64,000 bases of DNA from positions 91,672 through 155,671 of the forward strand of contig JAFZDJ010000008.1 in NCBI GenBank assembly GCA_017561265.1, written 5' to 3'. Source of the DNA: Bacteroidales bacterium (GTDB lineage: Bacteria > Bacteroidota > Bacteroidia > Bacteroidales > UBA932). Shown piece after piece: positions 35,872 through 45,700 of the stretch; the stretch's first letter is position 1, and the number at the start of each line of letters is the position of its first letter. The notes under the pieces were generated by a model. It did not search any database. It was not told the origin of the DNA and was given only the letters and a program-made list of their open reading frames with translations. A program made the position numbers and the translations under genes.

Positions 35872-37560
35872 ATGCTCGCCAGGCTTCAGGTAAGGAATTA
35901 CGTATTGATAGACTCTCTGGAGATTGATTTTCCGGAGGGTCTGATCATTATTACGGGACAGACCGGAGCCGGTAAGTCAATTCTTTTAGGAGCCCTGTCT
36001 CTTGTAATGGGCTCCAAGGCAGACGCTTCCATGGTTTCGGACGGGGCAGACAACTGCGTTGTCGAGGCTGAGTTCGAGTCCTGCGATCTGTCATTGAAGG
36101 ATATTCTGGAAGAGAATGAGGTGGAGTGGGAGGATGGCTCCCTCATCGTGAGAAGGGTGGTCAACCGTTCCGGACGTTCGAGGGCATTCATCAATGACAG
36201 CCCGGTACCACTTTCCGTGCTTCAGGATATTTCTTCCAAGCTGGTGGACATCCATTCCCAGCATCAGACAATGCTTCTGACGGATAAAGGCTTCCAGCTG
36301 GATATTCTGGACTATTATGCAGGCAATATGTCCCTGCGTGAGGAATGTGCCGGCCTTTGGCGTGGACTCGGTGCCTTGAAGTCCGAACTTGCGGGACTGG
36401 ATGAGAAAATCGCGCGTATTGCCGGCGAAAAGGAATATAATGAGGCCCAGTACAGGCAGCTTGAATCTGCTGCTTTAAGGGACGGTGAGCTTGCCGAACT
36501 TGAAGAAGAGCAGAAGCAGCTTGCCAATGCCGAAGAAATCAAGACCGGTCTTTCATATGCAGAGGAACTCCTTACGGCATCCTCGTCAAACGGTGAGATG
36601 ATGTCAATTGACTCTGCGCTCAAGGAGATAGGCAGGACATTGACAAAGCTCAGCCGTTATGTGCCTTCTGCCTCCGGTCTGGCGGAAAGGGTGGATTCAT
36701 GCAGATTCGAACTTGATGATGTCCTGGCTGAGATTGAAGGACTTAATTCGCGTACCGATCTTTCAGGGGATCGTCTGATGGAGGTTGAGAGCCGCATGTC
36801 GATGCTTTACGGGCTTATGCAGAAGCATTCATGTCTGAATGAAGCCGAACTCATAGCTCTTCGTGACAAGCTTTCCGAGACTCTTTTCGATTCTACCCGT
36901 CTGGAGGAAAGGCGTTCTGAACTCGCAAAGGAAATAGTAGAAGCTGAAAAGGCGGTAAATGCTGTTGCAGACCGTCTGCATGAGGCCAGGGCAGCAGTTG
37001 CCGGCAAGTTCGCAGAAAGCATTACTGAGGCTGTACGTGGCCTGGAGCTGCCTTATGCAGTTTTTGAAGTATGCCTCAATGATATTCCTTTATGCAGTTC
37101 GGGTCGTGATTCGGTATCATTCCTTTTCTCAGCTACAGGACGTAATGCCGTGGAGGTCGCCAAGTGTGCTTCCGGCGGTGAGAGATCGCGTATCATGCTT
37201 TCTCTCAAGGCCATGATGGCCAGATATGCGAATATGCCTACTATGATATTCGATGAGATCGATACAGGCGTATCCGGCAGCGTAGCTGACAGAATGGGTT
37301 CGATGATCTGCGAGATGGGATCCTATATGCAGGTATTCGCCATTACCCATCTGCCTCAGGTTGCTGCCAAGGGAAATGCTCATTATCTTGTATCGAAGGA
37401 TATCGATGCAGCCACTTCCAAAGCTGTTTCGACAATTTCAAGGCTTTCAGACCAGGACCGTGTCATGGAAGTCGCACGCATGCTCAGCGGTACCGTGATG
37501 ACCGATGCCGCCATAGCTAATGCGAGATCCCTGCTTGCTTATGAAATCGATTCTATATAA
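35872..37560 (+). CDS. recN: DNA repair protein RecN
   Basis: A 562-residue SMC-like ATPase for double-strand break repair. It has Walker A GQTGAGKSILLGAL (~29-42), a central coiled coil (~150-370), the signature KCASGGERSRIMLSL and Walker B MIFDEIDTGVSG, followed by the D-loop/His switch VFAITHLPQVAA. Its last 20 bp overlap the SusC start. Confidence 0.96.
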   Translation: MLARLQVRNYVLIDSLEIDFPEGLIIITGQTGAGKSILLGALSLVMGSKADASMVSDGADNCVVEAEFESCDLSLKDILEENEVEWEDGSLIVRRVVNRSGRSRAFINDSPVPLSVLQDISSKLVDIHSQHQTMLLTDKGFQLDILDYYAGNMSLREECAGLWRGLGALKSELAGLDEKIARIAGEKEYNEAQYRQLESAALRDGELAELEEEQKQLANAEEIKTGLSYAEELLTASSSNGEMMSIDSALKEIGRTLTKLSRYVPSASGLAERVDSCRFELDDVLAEIEGLNSRTDLSGDRLMEVESRMSMLYGLMQKHSCLNEAELIALRDKLSETLFDSTRLEERRSELAKEIVEAEKAVNAVADRLHEARAAVAGKFAESITEAVRGLELPYAVFEVCLNDIPLCSSGRDSVSFLFSATGRNAVEVAKCASGGERSRIMLSLKAMMARYANMPTMIFDEIDTGVSGSVADRMGSMICEMGSYMQVFAITHLPQVAAKGNAHYLVSKDIDAATSKAVSTISRLSDQDRVMEVARMLSGTVMTDAAIANARSLLAYEIDSI

Positions 37561-40500
37561 AATTTTCATATCTATTGTACTTCTTGCGACATTTGCAATG
37601 TCTCTTGGCGGACAGCAGAAGATGGCCGTACTTAAGGGAAAGGTAATAGACTCCCGTGACGGTTATCCTCTGATCGGTGTGTCTGTAATGATCGATGGCA
37701 CGAAGAACGGTACCTCCACGGATGTGGACGGAAACTATGAGCTGCGTGTTCCGGATGTGAAGTGCGAGATTGTCTTTTCGTATGTCGGATATGACGATCA
37801 GGTAAAGCTCTATACTCAGAAGAATGCATCGGCTTTTTCGAAGATTGTCATGTACATGAACAGTACTGAGCTTGAAGATGTTATCGTCACCGGTGTTTAC
37901 GAGCGAAAGAAAGAGAGCTTTACAGGTGCCTCGGCCACATTCAAGACAGATCAGCTCAAGGCTGTAGGTACCAATAATGTGCTGCAGAGCCTCAAGACTC
38001 TTGATCCTTCTTTCAAGATGATGGAGAGTACGCAGTTCGGTTCCAACCCGAACATGATGCCTGATGTCGAGATCCGTGGCAAGACAAGTGTCATGGGACT
38101 GAAGGAAGAGTATGGAACCGATCCTAACCAGCCGCTATTCATTTTGGATGGTTTCGAGACCACCTTGGAGACTATCATGAACCTTAATATGAACAGGGTC
38201 GCATCAGTGACTATCCTGAAGGATGCCGCTTCGACTGCAATCTATGGTTCAAAGGCATCAAACGGTGTAGTTGTCATCGAGACCAAGGCTCCTGCCCGTG
38301 GACGTCTTCAGCTTTCATACAAGGGCGATTTCGGACTTTCTCTTGCCGATCTCTCCGATTATAACCTGATGAATGCTCGTGAAAAGCTCGAGTTCGAGAC
38401 GCTTGCCGGAGTATATAAGGACAATACGGGAGATCCGTTTGCTCAGATCAGGCTGGATAATCTGCGAAACGAGAGAGTAAAGGAGATTGAGCGCGGTGTC
38501 GACACCTACTGGCTCAGCGAACCTATACGTGCCGGACTTACCCATAAGCACAATCTTTATGCAGAAGGTGGCGAGGATAAGATACGCTACGGTATAGGTT
38601 TGAGCTACGGTGATGTGGATGGTGTGATGAAAGGCTCTGACAGACAAACGATTGAGGGAAATGTGGATTTGATCTATCGTACAGGAAAATTCCAGTTCAG
38701 CAATAAGCTTACGATTGACTGGCTGGAAACTGCGGATCCGACAGTCTCATTTGCGGAATACGCATATGCCAACCCTTACTACAGAAAGACCGGTACGGAC
38801 GGAAAAGTATCGCGATACCTTTATTTACCGGAAGAAGGTGTTGATGATTATCCTGTCGCCAATCCTTTGTGGAATGCCGGACTGAACAACTGGGACAGGA
38901 CTACGGGTTTCGGTTTTACAAATAATTTCATTTTCGAGTGGTTTGTTACCGAAGGACTCCGAGTGAGGGCAAAGTTCGGTATGTCCCGTTCTGACGATGA
39001 CGAGCAGATGCGTCTGTCTCCTCTGCATACACGCTTTGATGATGTGGGCGAGACTGAAAAGGGTCTGTATACCCATACTCAGATAAATCAGATGGTATAT
39101 GAGGGTGATGCCGCTGTCACCTTCGGAAAGCTTTTCGCAGAAAAACACATGATCAATGCTGTGGGTGGATTCAATTTCAGCAGCAACAGCAGGCATGTAT
39201 ACGGTTATTCTGCAAACGGCTTCACCGATGACCAGTTCGATGCCCCTTCATTTGCTAACGGATACCCTGTCAATGACAAGCCTGACTACAGCGAGAATCT
39301 CAAGCGCGCGGTCAGCTTCTATCTTAACGGAGGATATGTCTATGATGACAGATATCTTGTCGACTTCAATTACCGTTTTGATGGAGCTTCGATGTTCGGA
39401 ACAGGTAACCGCTTCAGGAATACATGGTCTGCCGGACTGGGATGGAACATTCATAAGGAAGCCTTTCTGAAAGATAGCGAGTTCTTTTCCTTCATGAAGT
39501 TGAGAGGCTCGGTAGGTAATCCAGGTAACCAGAATTTTGCAGCATATCAGGCCTTTTCAACATATAAGTTCAATGGGTGGATGACAAATATCTTTGGTAC
39601 GGGTGTGATCCTCAATGCTTTAGGTAATGCCGGCCTTGCATGGCAGGAGACGGTGAACTATGATTTGGGAGCGGATCTTACATTCTGGGGAGAGAGAATC
39701 AACATGACATTGGATTATTATTGGAAAAATACGGATCCTCTTCTTGCGATCATTTCTACGCCAGGTTCGATGGGTGTAACCAGTGTAGCTATGAATGCTG
39801 GAAGTCAGAAGACTCAGGGATGGGAGGCGACATTCAGGATATCTCCGATCTATATGCCTTCGGAGAGGATAAACTGGAATCTGAGCTTCAATGCCACAAG
39901 TTCCAGATCGCGATATGCAGATATCGGTGATTCATTCAGCGCCTTGAACGAAAGCGGACGTAATTCTCTGGTGGGAACGACCAGATATTATGATGGAGGC
40001 AGTCCTACTGCAATTTGGGCAGTCCGTTCGGCCGGTATCGACCCAGCTACAGGACAGGAGCTCTTCATCAAGAAGGATGGTACATATTCGTTCACATATA
40101 ATGTTGAAGATGAGGTTGTTGTGGGTGATACGCAGCCAAAGGTAGAAGGTATATTGGGAACGACTCTATATTTCAAGGGCTTTACCGCTGGATGTCATTT
40201 CAGATATCGCTTCGGAGGACAGGTATTCAATACTTCGCTTTTCCAGAAGGTTGAGAACATCGGAACTGAGGATGTCTACAACAATCAGGACAAGAGAGCT
40301 TTGTATGACAGATGGTCTGAGTCAAACAGAGATGCCTGCTTCAAAGGTATTTCAATGGTTCAGAGGACAGAGAAATCATCACGTTTCGTGATGGATGACA
40401 ATGCTCTTATCGGTGAGTCATTCAATCTGGGATACGAATTCCCTGACAGGCTCATACGCAGGATGAGGATATCTGCTCTGAATCTTCAGCTTACTATGAC

Positions 40501-40594
40501 GGATGTCTTCAGGGCAACATCAGTGAGAGTTGAAAGAGGAATAGATTATCCATTTGCGCGTACAGTGACAATGGCTGTGGGAATAACATTCTAA
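37541..40594 (+). CDS. SusC/RagA-family TonB-dependent receptor
   Basis: A 1017-residue outer-membrane receptor: signal peptide (FAMSLGGQQ), CarboxypepD-regulatory-like domain (LKGKVIDSRDGYPLIGVSVM, ~33-110), plug (~125-250; TDQLKAVGTNNVLQSLKTLD, ASTAIYGSKASNGVVVIETK) and a 22-strand barrel. With the SusD-like lipoprotein it forms a TonB-driven nutrient pump. I chose the ATG at 37541, which lies inside recN (20-bp overlap). The substrate is unknown. Confidence 0.94.
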   Translation: MKSILYKIFISIVLLATFAMSLGGQQKMAVLKGKVIDSRDGYPLIGVSVMIDGTKNGTSTDVDGNYELRVPDVKCEIVFSYVGYDDQVKLYTQKNASAFSKIVMYMNSTELEDVIVTGVYERKKESFTGASATFKTDQLKAVGTNNVLQSLKTLDPSFKMMESTQFGSNPNMMPDVEIRGKTSVMGLKEEYGTDPNQPLFILDGFETTLETIMNLNMNRVASVTILKDAASTAIYGSKASNGVVVIETKAPARGRLQLSYKGDFGLSLADLSDYNLMNAREKLEFETLAGVYKDNTGDPFAQIRLDNLRNERVKEIERGVDTYWLSEPIRAGLTHKHNLYAEGGEDKIRYGIGLSYGDVDGVMKGSDRQTIEGNVDLIYRTGKFQFSNKLTIDWLETADPTVSFAEYAYANPYYRKTGTDGKVSRYLYLPEEGVDDYPVANPLWNAGLNNWDRTTGFGFTNNFIFEWFVTEGLRVRAKFGMSRSDDDEQMRLSPLHTRFDDVGETEKGLYTHTQINQMVYEGDAAVTFGKLFAEKHMINAVGGFNFSSNSRHVYGYSANGFTDDQFDAPSFANGYPVNDKPDYSENLKRAVSFYLNGGYVYDDRYLVDFNYRFDGASMFGTGNRFRNTWSAGLGWNIHKEAFLKDSEFFSFMKLRGSVGNPGNQNFAAYQAFSTYKFNGWMTNIFGTGVILNALGNAGLAWQETVNYDLGADLTFWGERINMTLDYYWKNTDPLLAIISTPGSMGVTSVAMNAGSQKTQGWEATFRISPIYMPSERINWNLSFNATSSRSRYADIGDSFSALNESGRNSLVGTTRYYDGGSPTAIWAVRSAGIDPATGQELFIKKDGTYSFTYNVEDEVVVGDTQPKVEGILGTTLYFKGFTAGCHFRYRFGGQVFNTSLFQKVENIGTEDVYNNQDKRALYDRWSESNRDACFKGISMVQRTEKSSRFVMDDNALIGESFNLGYEFPDRLIRRMRISALNLQLTMTDVFRATSVRVERGIDYPFARTVTMAVGITF

Positions 40595-40606
40595 AAGGAG
40601 GAAAGT

Positions 40607-42022
40607 ATGATGAGGAATATCAGATATTCAATTCTTTTGATTGCGCTCTTCCTTCTTGCGGGGTGTGCGCAGTGGCTTGATGTCAAGCCTTATGACAAGA
40701 TTGCCGAAGAGGAGCTCCTTTCTACAGAGGAAGGTTATATGAAGCTTCTCAATGGTATATATATCGAGCTCAACAGGGATATGCTATATGGTGCGGCCTT
40801 GTCTGTGGAGATGGTGGAGGTCATGGGTGGTGCATATGTCATCGGTACGGACAGGTCGGTATGGGGAAATTACCAGGATCTTGCTGCATATGAGTATGGT
40901 ACGGAATATTGGAGGGCAAGGATGAGTGAGACATGGAACAAGGCATATTCGCTTATTCTGAACTGCAATATACTTCTGGACAACATCGACAAGGATAGGA
41001 ATCTGTTTTCAGGAGACAACTATAGGATGGTCAAAGGTGAGGCTCTTGCCATGAGGGCGATGCTGCATTTCGATATGCTCCGTCTTTTCGGTCCCGTTTA
41101 TTCACGTCATCCTGAGCAGAAGTCCATACCGTATTATAAGGCTTATTCCGTTACGCCTAACGATCTGCTGCCGGCAGATGAGGTTGCAGAACTTGTGACA
41201 GGAGACCTTCTTGAAGCCCGTATTCTTCTTGCAAATGATCCGGTGAGGACTGCAGGTATGGCTGATTACAGGGATCTTCGACTGAATTATTATGCCGTTT
41301 CTGCACTTCTGGCGCGCTCAAGCCTATATTTTGGCGATAAGGCGTCGGCATATAAGTATGCCATGGAGATAATCAAGGCTGTTGATGAAGGCATATTATC
41401 TTTTGTTGACAGGTCGCTTGTGACAGGATCGCCGGATGATCCCGACAGGATATTTTCTTCCGAGGTGATTTTTGCCCTGTCTCATTCGCAGCGCAGTACA
41501 TTGTTCAAGAATTACTACGATCCTAGCAGAATTCCCAATTATGTATTCAGGATGGATAATGACCTTATGAGCGATGTTGTCTTCGGAGGAGGTGCCATGA
41601 CGGGTGGAAACCAGGATGACTACAGATATCGTGTCAATTGGGTGGCTACAGGTGCCAACAGGTATTTCTACAAGTATTCAGATATGAAGGATACCGGAAA
41701 CATCAGAAACACAATGATACCTATGATAAGGATCGGTGAGATGTATCTGATTGCTGCTGAGTGTGTTTCGGAAGATGTCGCAGTGGGCGCACCTTTCGTA
41801 AATATGCTCAGGACTCATAGAGGCGTGAATAATGTTCCGGAGCTGACAGAGGATATTCTGAGATATGAATATATCCGTGAACTATACGGTGAAGGTCAGT
41901 TGTTCTTCATGTACAAGAGAATGTTCTCGTCCGTATTGTTCTCTTCCAAGCAATCCATGAATCCGGAGCCGAGCGACAGGATTTTTGTCGTTCCTCTCCC
42001 AGACAGTGAAACAGATAATTGA
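40607..42022 (+). CDS. SusD/RagB-family nutrient-binding lipoprotein
   Basis: A 471-residue surface lipoprotein (lipobox LLAGC, Cys20) of the SusD group: N-terminal WLDVKPYDKIAEEELLSTEEGYMKLLNGIY, helical TPR scaffold (GEALAMRAMLHFDMLRLFGP) and C-terminal EYIRELYGEGQLFFMYKRM. It caps the SusC barrel. It starts 12 bp after SusC with an AAAGGAGGAAAG leader. Confidence 0.94.
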   Translation: MMRNIRYSILLIALFLLAGCAQWLDVKPYDKIAEEELLSTEEGYMKLLNGIYIELNRDMLYGAALSVEMVEVMGGAYVIGTDRSVWGNYQDLAAYEYGTEYWRARMSETWNKAYSLILNCNILLDNIDKDRNLFSGDNYRMVKGEALAMRAMLHFDMLRLFGPVYSRHPEQKSIPYYKAYSVTPNDLLPADEVAELVTGDLLEARILLANDPVRTAGMADYRDLRLNYYAVSALLARSSLYFGDKASAYKYAMEIIKAVDEGILSFVDRSLVTGSPDDPDRIFSSEVIFALSHSQRSTLFKNYYDPSRIPNYVFRMDNDLMSDVVFGGGAMTGGNQDDYRYRVNWVATGANRYFYKYSDMKDTGNIRNTMIPMIRIGEMYLIAAECVSEDVAVGAPFVNMLRTHRGVNNVPELTEDILRYEYIRELYGEGQLFFMYKRMFSSVLFSSKQSMNPEPSDRIFVVPLPDSETDN

Positions 42023-42023
42023 T

Positions 42024-42779
42024 ATGAACGTATCCAGATATATAGTGATCTTCTTCATCCTCATGTCCTTGATTGGCTGTGAGGAAAGGAATCCGGCCAT
42101 GTTTGATGATATAACGGGGGTATATTTCAACAACCGTTCCTCATCCATGATGCTTTCGGATAGCATAGATGTGACTTTTGTATACGAAGATGCGGACTTT
42201 ATCGAGGTTCCTGTCAGAGTACAGCTTGTAGGAAGAGTTGCCGATGAGTCCAGGCCTGTAAATATATCAGTAAGTTCAGGCAATGCAGTCGAGGGTAAGG
42301 ATTATATCCTGCCGGAAGATTCTGTGCTCCCGGCTGGAGCTTCTGAAATGAATTATGTGGTGACATTGATGAGGACTCCTGCTCTTAAGAAAGAGAAGAA
42401 GGAGATCACCCTTGATGTTCATGCGAACGAGTATTTTACCCTTCCTGTGACAGAAATGATCCAGGTGGGAGATACGGTGTCCACTCTCAGCTACAGAATC
42501 ATTTTTTCAGATATGTTCACAAAGGCTCCTGTCGCATGGGATGAGAAACTTATCGGACGTTTCTCCCAGCAGAAGTTCGAACTTATATGTAAGGTGCTGG
42601 ATATCGATCCTGCAGACTTTAATGATCCGTCTCTTGTGACCTTAGCCAGATTGCTGTTCATATCGGCGGAGATGACTGCATATGTAGAAGCTGAGGTTGC
42701 CAAGATGGAGGCGGGCTTGCCATATGATGCGGATGTGATAGATCAGGAGACCGGTTTACCTTTGAATTTCGGAAGATGA
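42024..42779 (+). CDS. DUF4843-type lipoprotein of the SusCD locus
   Basis: A 251-residue lipoprotein (MNVSRYIVIFFILMSLIGC; Cys19). It has YFNNRSSSMMLSDSIDVTFV and later YRIIFSDMFTKAP, the pattern of DUF4843 proteins that follow SusD in many Bacteroidota loci. The N-terminal beta-sandwich may bind the cargo. I chose the ATG one base after the SusD stop; a longer frame starts at 41985. It overlaps the next gene by 4 bp. Confidence 0.78.
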   Translation: MNVSRYIVIFFILMSLIGCEERNPAMFDDITGVYFNNRSSSMMLSDSIDVTFVYEDADFIEVPVRVQLVGRVADESRPVNISVSSGNAVEGKDYILPEDSVLPAGASEMNYVVTLMRTPALKKEKKEITLDVHANEYFTLPVTEMIQVGDTVSTLSYRIIFSDMFTKAPVAWDEKLIGRFSQQKFELICKVLDIDPADFNDPSLVTLARLLFISAEMTAYVEAEVAKMEAGLPYDADVIDQETGLPLNFGR

Positions 42780-44329
42780 TGAAGAGACTTTTCATAGCAT
42801 TTCTTTCAGCTGTTCTGATTGCTTCATGCGCTCAGGATAAGGGCAATTATATATATGAGGAACTCGATGATCTTGTTATCACAGGGCTTTCGGATGTCGA
42901 GGTCCTGACCATGGAAAGACTGTGTCTGAACCCGGATCTGGGAAGTCATGCCCGGAATGATGATGAGTATATTTTCGAATGGAAGGCGATAGATGACAGG
43001 GGGACGGAAGCTCCTGTAGTGATAGGTGAAGCCAGGAATCTCGATTACGAGGTCATGCTTGCTCCCGGTTCATATTCTTTGTATTTTACTGTAACAGAGA
43101 AGGATACAGGAATCTATTGGCAGGAAAAAGCCAAGCTGACAGTAAGTTCTTCGATGTCAGAAGGTTGGATGGTTCTTTGTTCAGACGGAGGACGTGCCAG
43201 GCTTGATGTTGTATCCATGGTGACAGGTGAGATATACAGGGATGTACTCAAGGATAACGGCATGCCTCAGTACATGGGACCTCGCAGGATACAATGGCTT
43301 TCGGACAAGACTGATGCTTCTTCTCCGTACTATCTTCTTACAGACGATGGAGCGACGCGTCTTGGCAAGGATGATTTCAGCTGGAAATCCGAGTATGATT
43401 TTTCATACGAGGTGGCTGTTCCTGAGAAACTGGTTCCATATTCGATTGTGTCTTCCGGATTTGGAAAAGTCGTCGTAAGCGGTACCAAGGCGTATTATTG
43501 CGAAATAATGGGATTTGACGGGCTTTATGGAAGTGCCGTAAACAAGTCGTTCTCAGCAGCTCCTTTTGTCGGAGCCAATGTGCTTGCCACCCAGGTATAT
43601 GCATCTGTATTCCTGTTGTATGATATTGATGCCAGACGCTTTATGGCATATTGCCCTCTTCTTGCCTCTAATGATCTTGGAAGTCTTGATCCGCTTGTCG
43701 ATATGGATGAATTCACAAGGATTGCTGACGGTATGGCGAATGATGCCGGTGTCACTGGCAATGCTTTCGATGAGTGGCCTTCCGGAATGGATCTGATGTA
43801 TATGGAGAATACCCGTTACGATCCGGGAAACGGCAAGATGGGAATGACATATGCACTGCTCTCAGATGGAGATGCCTGTCATATTTACGGAATCCAGCTC
43901 GGTGATATGCTGAGATATGCGGACTGTACGTATGTACTTGGTAAGGGATATTATGCTGATGCCTCCCTGTGTACTGATATTGCAAAACCAGGCAATCTGT
44001 TCGCTTTCAGTTCATTGAAGAACTATATGTACTATGCGGTCGGCAGTACTGTTTATCGTGTGGATCTCTCGCAGAAGCCTTTGACGGCTGAAGTTCAGTT
44101 CACCTTGCCGGGAGAGACCGTGACCTGTCTGAAATTCAATCTTTACCGCAATTCAGAGAATATGCAGAAGAGTTATGATCTGATTGTGGGAAGTATGAAG
44201 GATGGCAATGGTGTGATGCGGGTTTATGAGGGCAGGGATTCGGATGGTGACTTTACGGCAGTCACTCCGGTCAGATATGATGGCTTCAAGGAGATTGTAG
44301 ATGTAGAATATAAGGAAAGAGTTTATTGA
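42776..44329 (+). CDS. PKD-like family lipoprotein of the SusCD locus
   Basis: A 517-residue lipoprotein (IASC, Cys18). The segment after the Cys (DKGNYIYEELDDLVITGL) is the signature of the PKD-like family next to SusD and DUF4843 genes, followed by one PKD-like Ig domain and a C-terminal region with propeller-like strands. It probably assists the SusCD transporter at the cell surface. It overlaps the previous gene (ATGATG/TGA) and lies 1 bp before the TlpA-like gene. Confidence 0.76.
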   Translation: MMKRLFIAFLSAVLIASCAQDKGNYIYEELDDLVITGLSDVEVLTMERLCLNPDLGSHARNDDEYIFEWKAIDDRGTEAPVVIGEARNLDYEVMLAPGSYSLYFTVTEKDTGIYWQEKAKLTVSSSMSEGWMVLCSDGGRARLDVVSMVTGEIYRDVLKDNGMPQYMGPRRIQWLSDKTDASSPYYLLTDDGATRLGKDDFSWKSEYDFSYEVAVPEKLVPYSIVSSGFGKVVVSGTKAYYCEIMGFDGLYGSAVNKSFSAAPFVGANVLATQVYASVFLLYDIDARRFMAYCPLLASNDLGSLDPLVDMDEFTRIADGMANDAGVTGNAFDEWPSGMDLMYMENTRYDPGNGKMGMTYALLSDGDACHIYGIQLGDMLRYADCTYVLGKGYYADASLCTDIAKPGNLFAFSSLKNYMYYAVGSTVYRVDLSQKPLTAEVQFTLPGETVTCLKFNLYRNSENMQKSYDLIVGSMKDGNGVMRVYEGRDSDGDFTAVTPVRYDGFKEIVDVEYKERVY

Positions 44330-44330
44330 T

Positions 44331-45698
44331 ATGAAGAAGTTCGTTTTTATGTTTGCCATGGCTATGATGGCAATCGGTTGTGGTACAACCCGTTTTGATG
44401 ATATTGTTCTGACAGTGGAGGTCGAGGATCAGACTTCGAAGGAGGTTGTGCTTGTGTATCATACTGAAATCGTTACTCTGGAACTGGATGAGGCAGGACG
44501 TGCTGAATTTGTAATCCCGGATCAGGATGCGGTATATGCCAGATTGTATCATTATCCGAACTTGAACGACTGTATCAATCTCTATATGGAGAGGGGAGAC
44601 CGTGCTTCCGTTTCCTTTGTCGGAAAGGATATGAAGGGTACTTATGTCTTTGAAGGAGAGAAGGCTCCTGCAGTGGAATACCTCAATACAATCGTGCTGA
44701 CAGCTCTTCCTGATGAGGAATATGCATTGTCGTTTGCAGATTATAATAAAAAGATAGAGGCCAAGATCGCCGATGCGGTAAAGATTCTCGATGCGAGCGG
44801 CACATCGAAGGCTGGTGATTTCAATGAGATCGAGGAGGGAAGGATCCGTTATTCGTTTGCTACTCAGCTCATCATGCATTCTCTCGGACATAGGTTCATG
44901 ACTCAGAATATGTCGTATGAGCCGGATCAGGACTATTATGATGTCCTTGATTCGTATGTAGTGGCCGATGATAAATGGGCTGATCTCGATCAATATAGGG
45001 AATTCATAGCTGAGGCTGCACATATCCTTGATGATGAGGGACGTGATGTTACAGATGCATATCAGAGGGTCTTGGCTCAGATGAGATTCCTTGTGGACCG
45101 TTTTGAGGCCGGAAAGTCCAGGGATGTGCTCTTGCACAGGCTGGCCTATGCGTATGTCGACAGATATGGCGTCCAGGGCATTCAGGACATGGAAAACATA
45201 TACAGGACATATGTAAAGGATGCAGCTCTTGTCGCAAAATATGATGCTGCATGTGCTAAATGGAATCTTGCAAATGTCGGTAGTCTTTCTCCTGATTTCA
45301 AGGCGGTGGATCTGACCGGACGTGAATATACTTTGGCTGACTTCAAGGGAAAGTATGTGTATATAGATATCTGGGCTACGTGGTGCGGACCTTGCAGGCA
45401 GGAAATACCACACCTCAAGGCTCTGGAGGAGCACTATAAGGATGCTCAGATTGAATTTGTAAGCATTTCAGTGGATCAGGACAAGGAAAAATGGAGTAAG
45501 ATGGTTTCAGAACAGGATATGTCCGGCACACAGCTTTATCTTGGTAACGAAAGTCCATTTCTTGAAGCATATCAGGTGGAGGGAATTCCACGCTTTATTC
45601 TTCTTGATAAGGAAGGAAAGATTCTGGATAAGGAAATGCAGCGTCCGTCATCTGAATATACCCGTCAGATCATAGATGCTCTTGAAGGTATAAGATAG
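44331..45698 (+). CDS. TlpA-like thioredoxin-fold lipoprotein
   Basis: A 455-residue lipoprotein (MAIGC, Cys17). Residues ~20-310 are a beta/alpha region of the kind that precedes TlpA domains in Bacteroidota (DUF4369-like start). Residues ~320-455 are a TlpA/AhpC-TSA thioredoxin fold with active site IWATWCGPCRQEIP (Cys352/Cys355), so it is likely a thiol-disulfide oxidoreductase on the periplasmic side. Its place in the SusCD run suggests a cargo containing peptide, metal or thiol. Confidence 0.83.
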   Translation: MKKFVFMFAMAMMAIGCGTTRFDDIVLTVEVEDQTSKEVVLVYHTEIVTLELDEAGRAEFVIPDQDAVYARLYHYPNLNDCINLYMERGDRASVSFVGKDMKGTYVFEGEKAPAVEYLNTIVLTALPDEEYALSFADYNKKIEAKIADAVKILDASGTSKAGDFNEIEEGRIRYSFATQLIMHSLGHRFMTQNMSYEPDQDYYDVLDSYVVADDKWADLDQYREFIAEAAHILDDEGRDVTDAYQRVLAQMRFLVDRFEAGKSRDVLLHRLAYAYVDRYGVQGIQDMENIYRTYVKDAALVAKYDAACAKWNLANVGSLSPDFKAVDLTGREYTLADFKGKYVYIDIWATWCGPCRQEIPHLKALEEHYKDAQIEFVSISVDQDKEKWSKMVSEQDMSGTQLYLGNESPFLEAYQVEGIPRFILLDKEGKILDKEMQRPSSEYTRQIIDALEGIR

Positions 45699-45700
45699 TC

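Noticed and set aside
8827..44329. Reassignment of UGA to a sense codon in the genome
   Set aside because: UGA ends miaB, the LEA lipoprotein, the DUF4843 and PKD-like genes in coupled ATGA/TGATG arrangements, so it is a normal stop.
44286..45434. 382-codon minus-strand open frame
   Set aside because: Antisense shadow of the TlpA-like lipoprotein gene.
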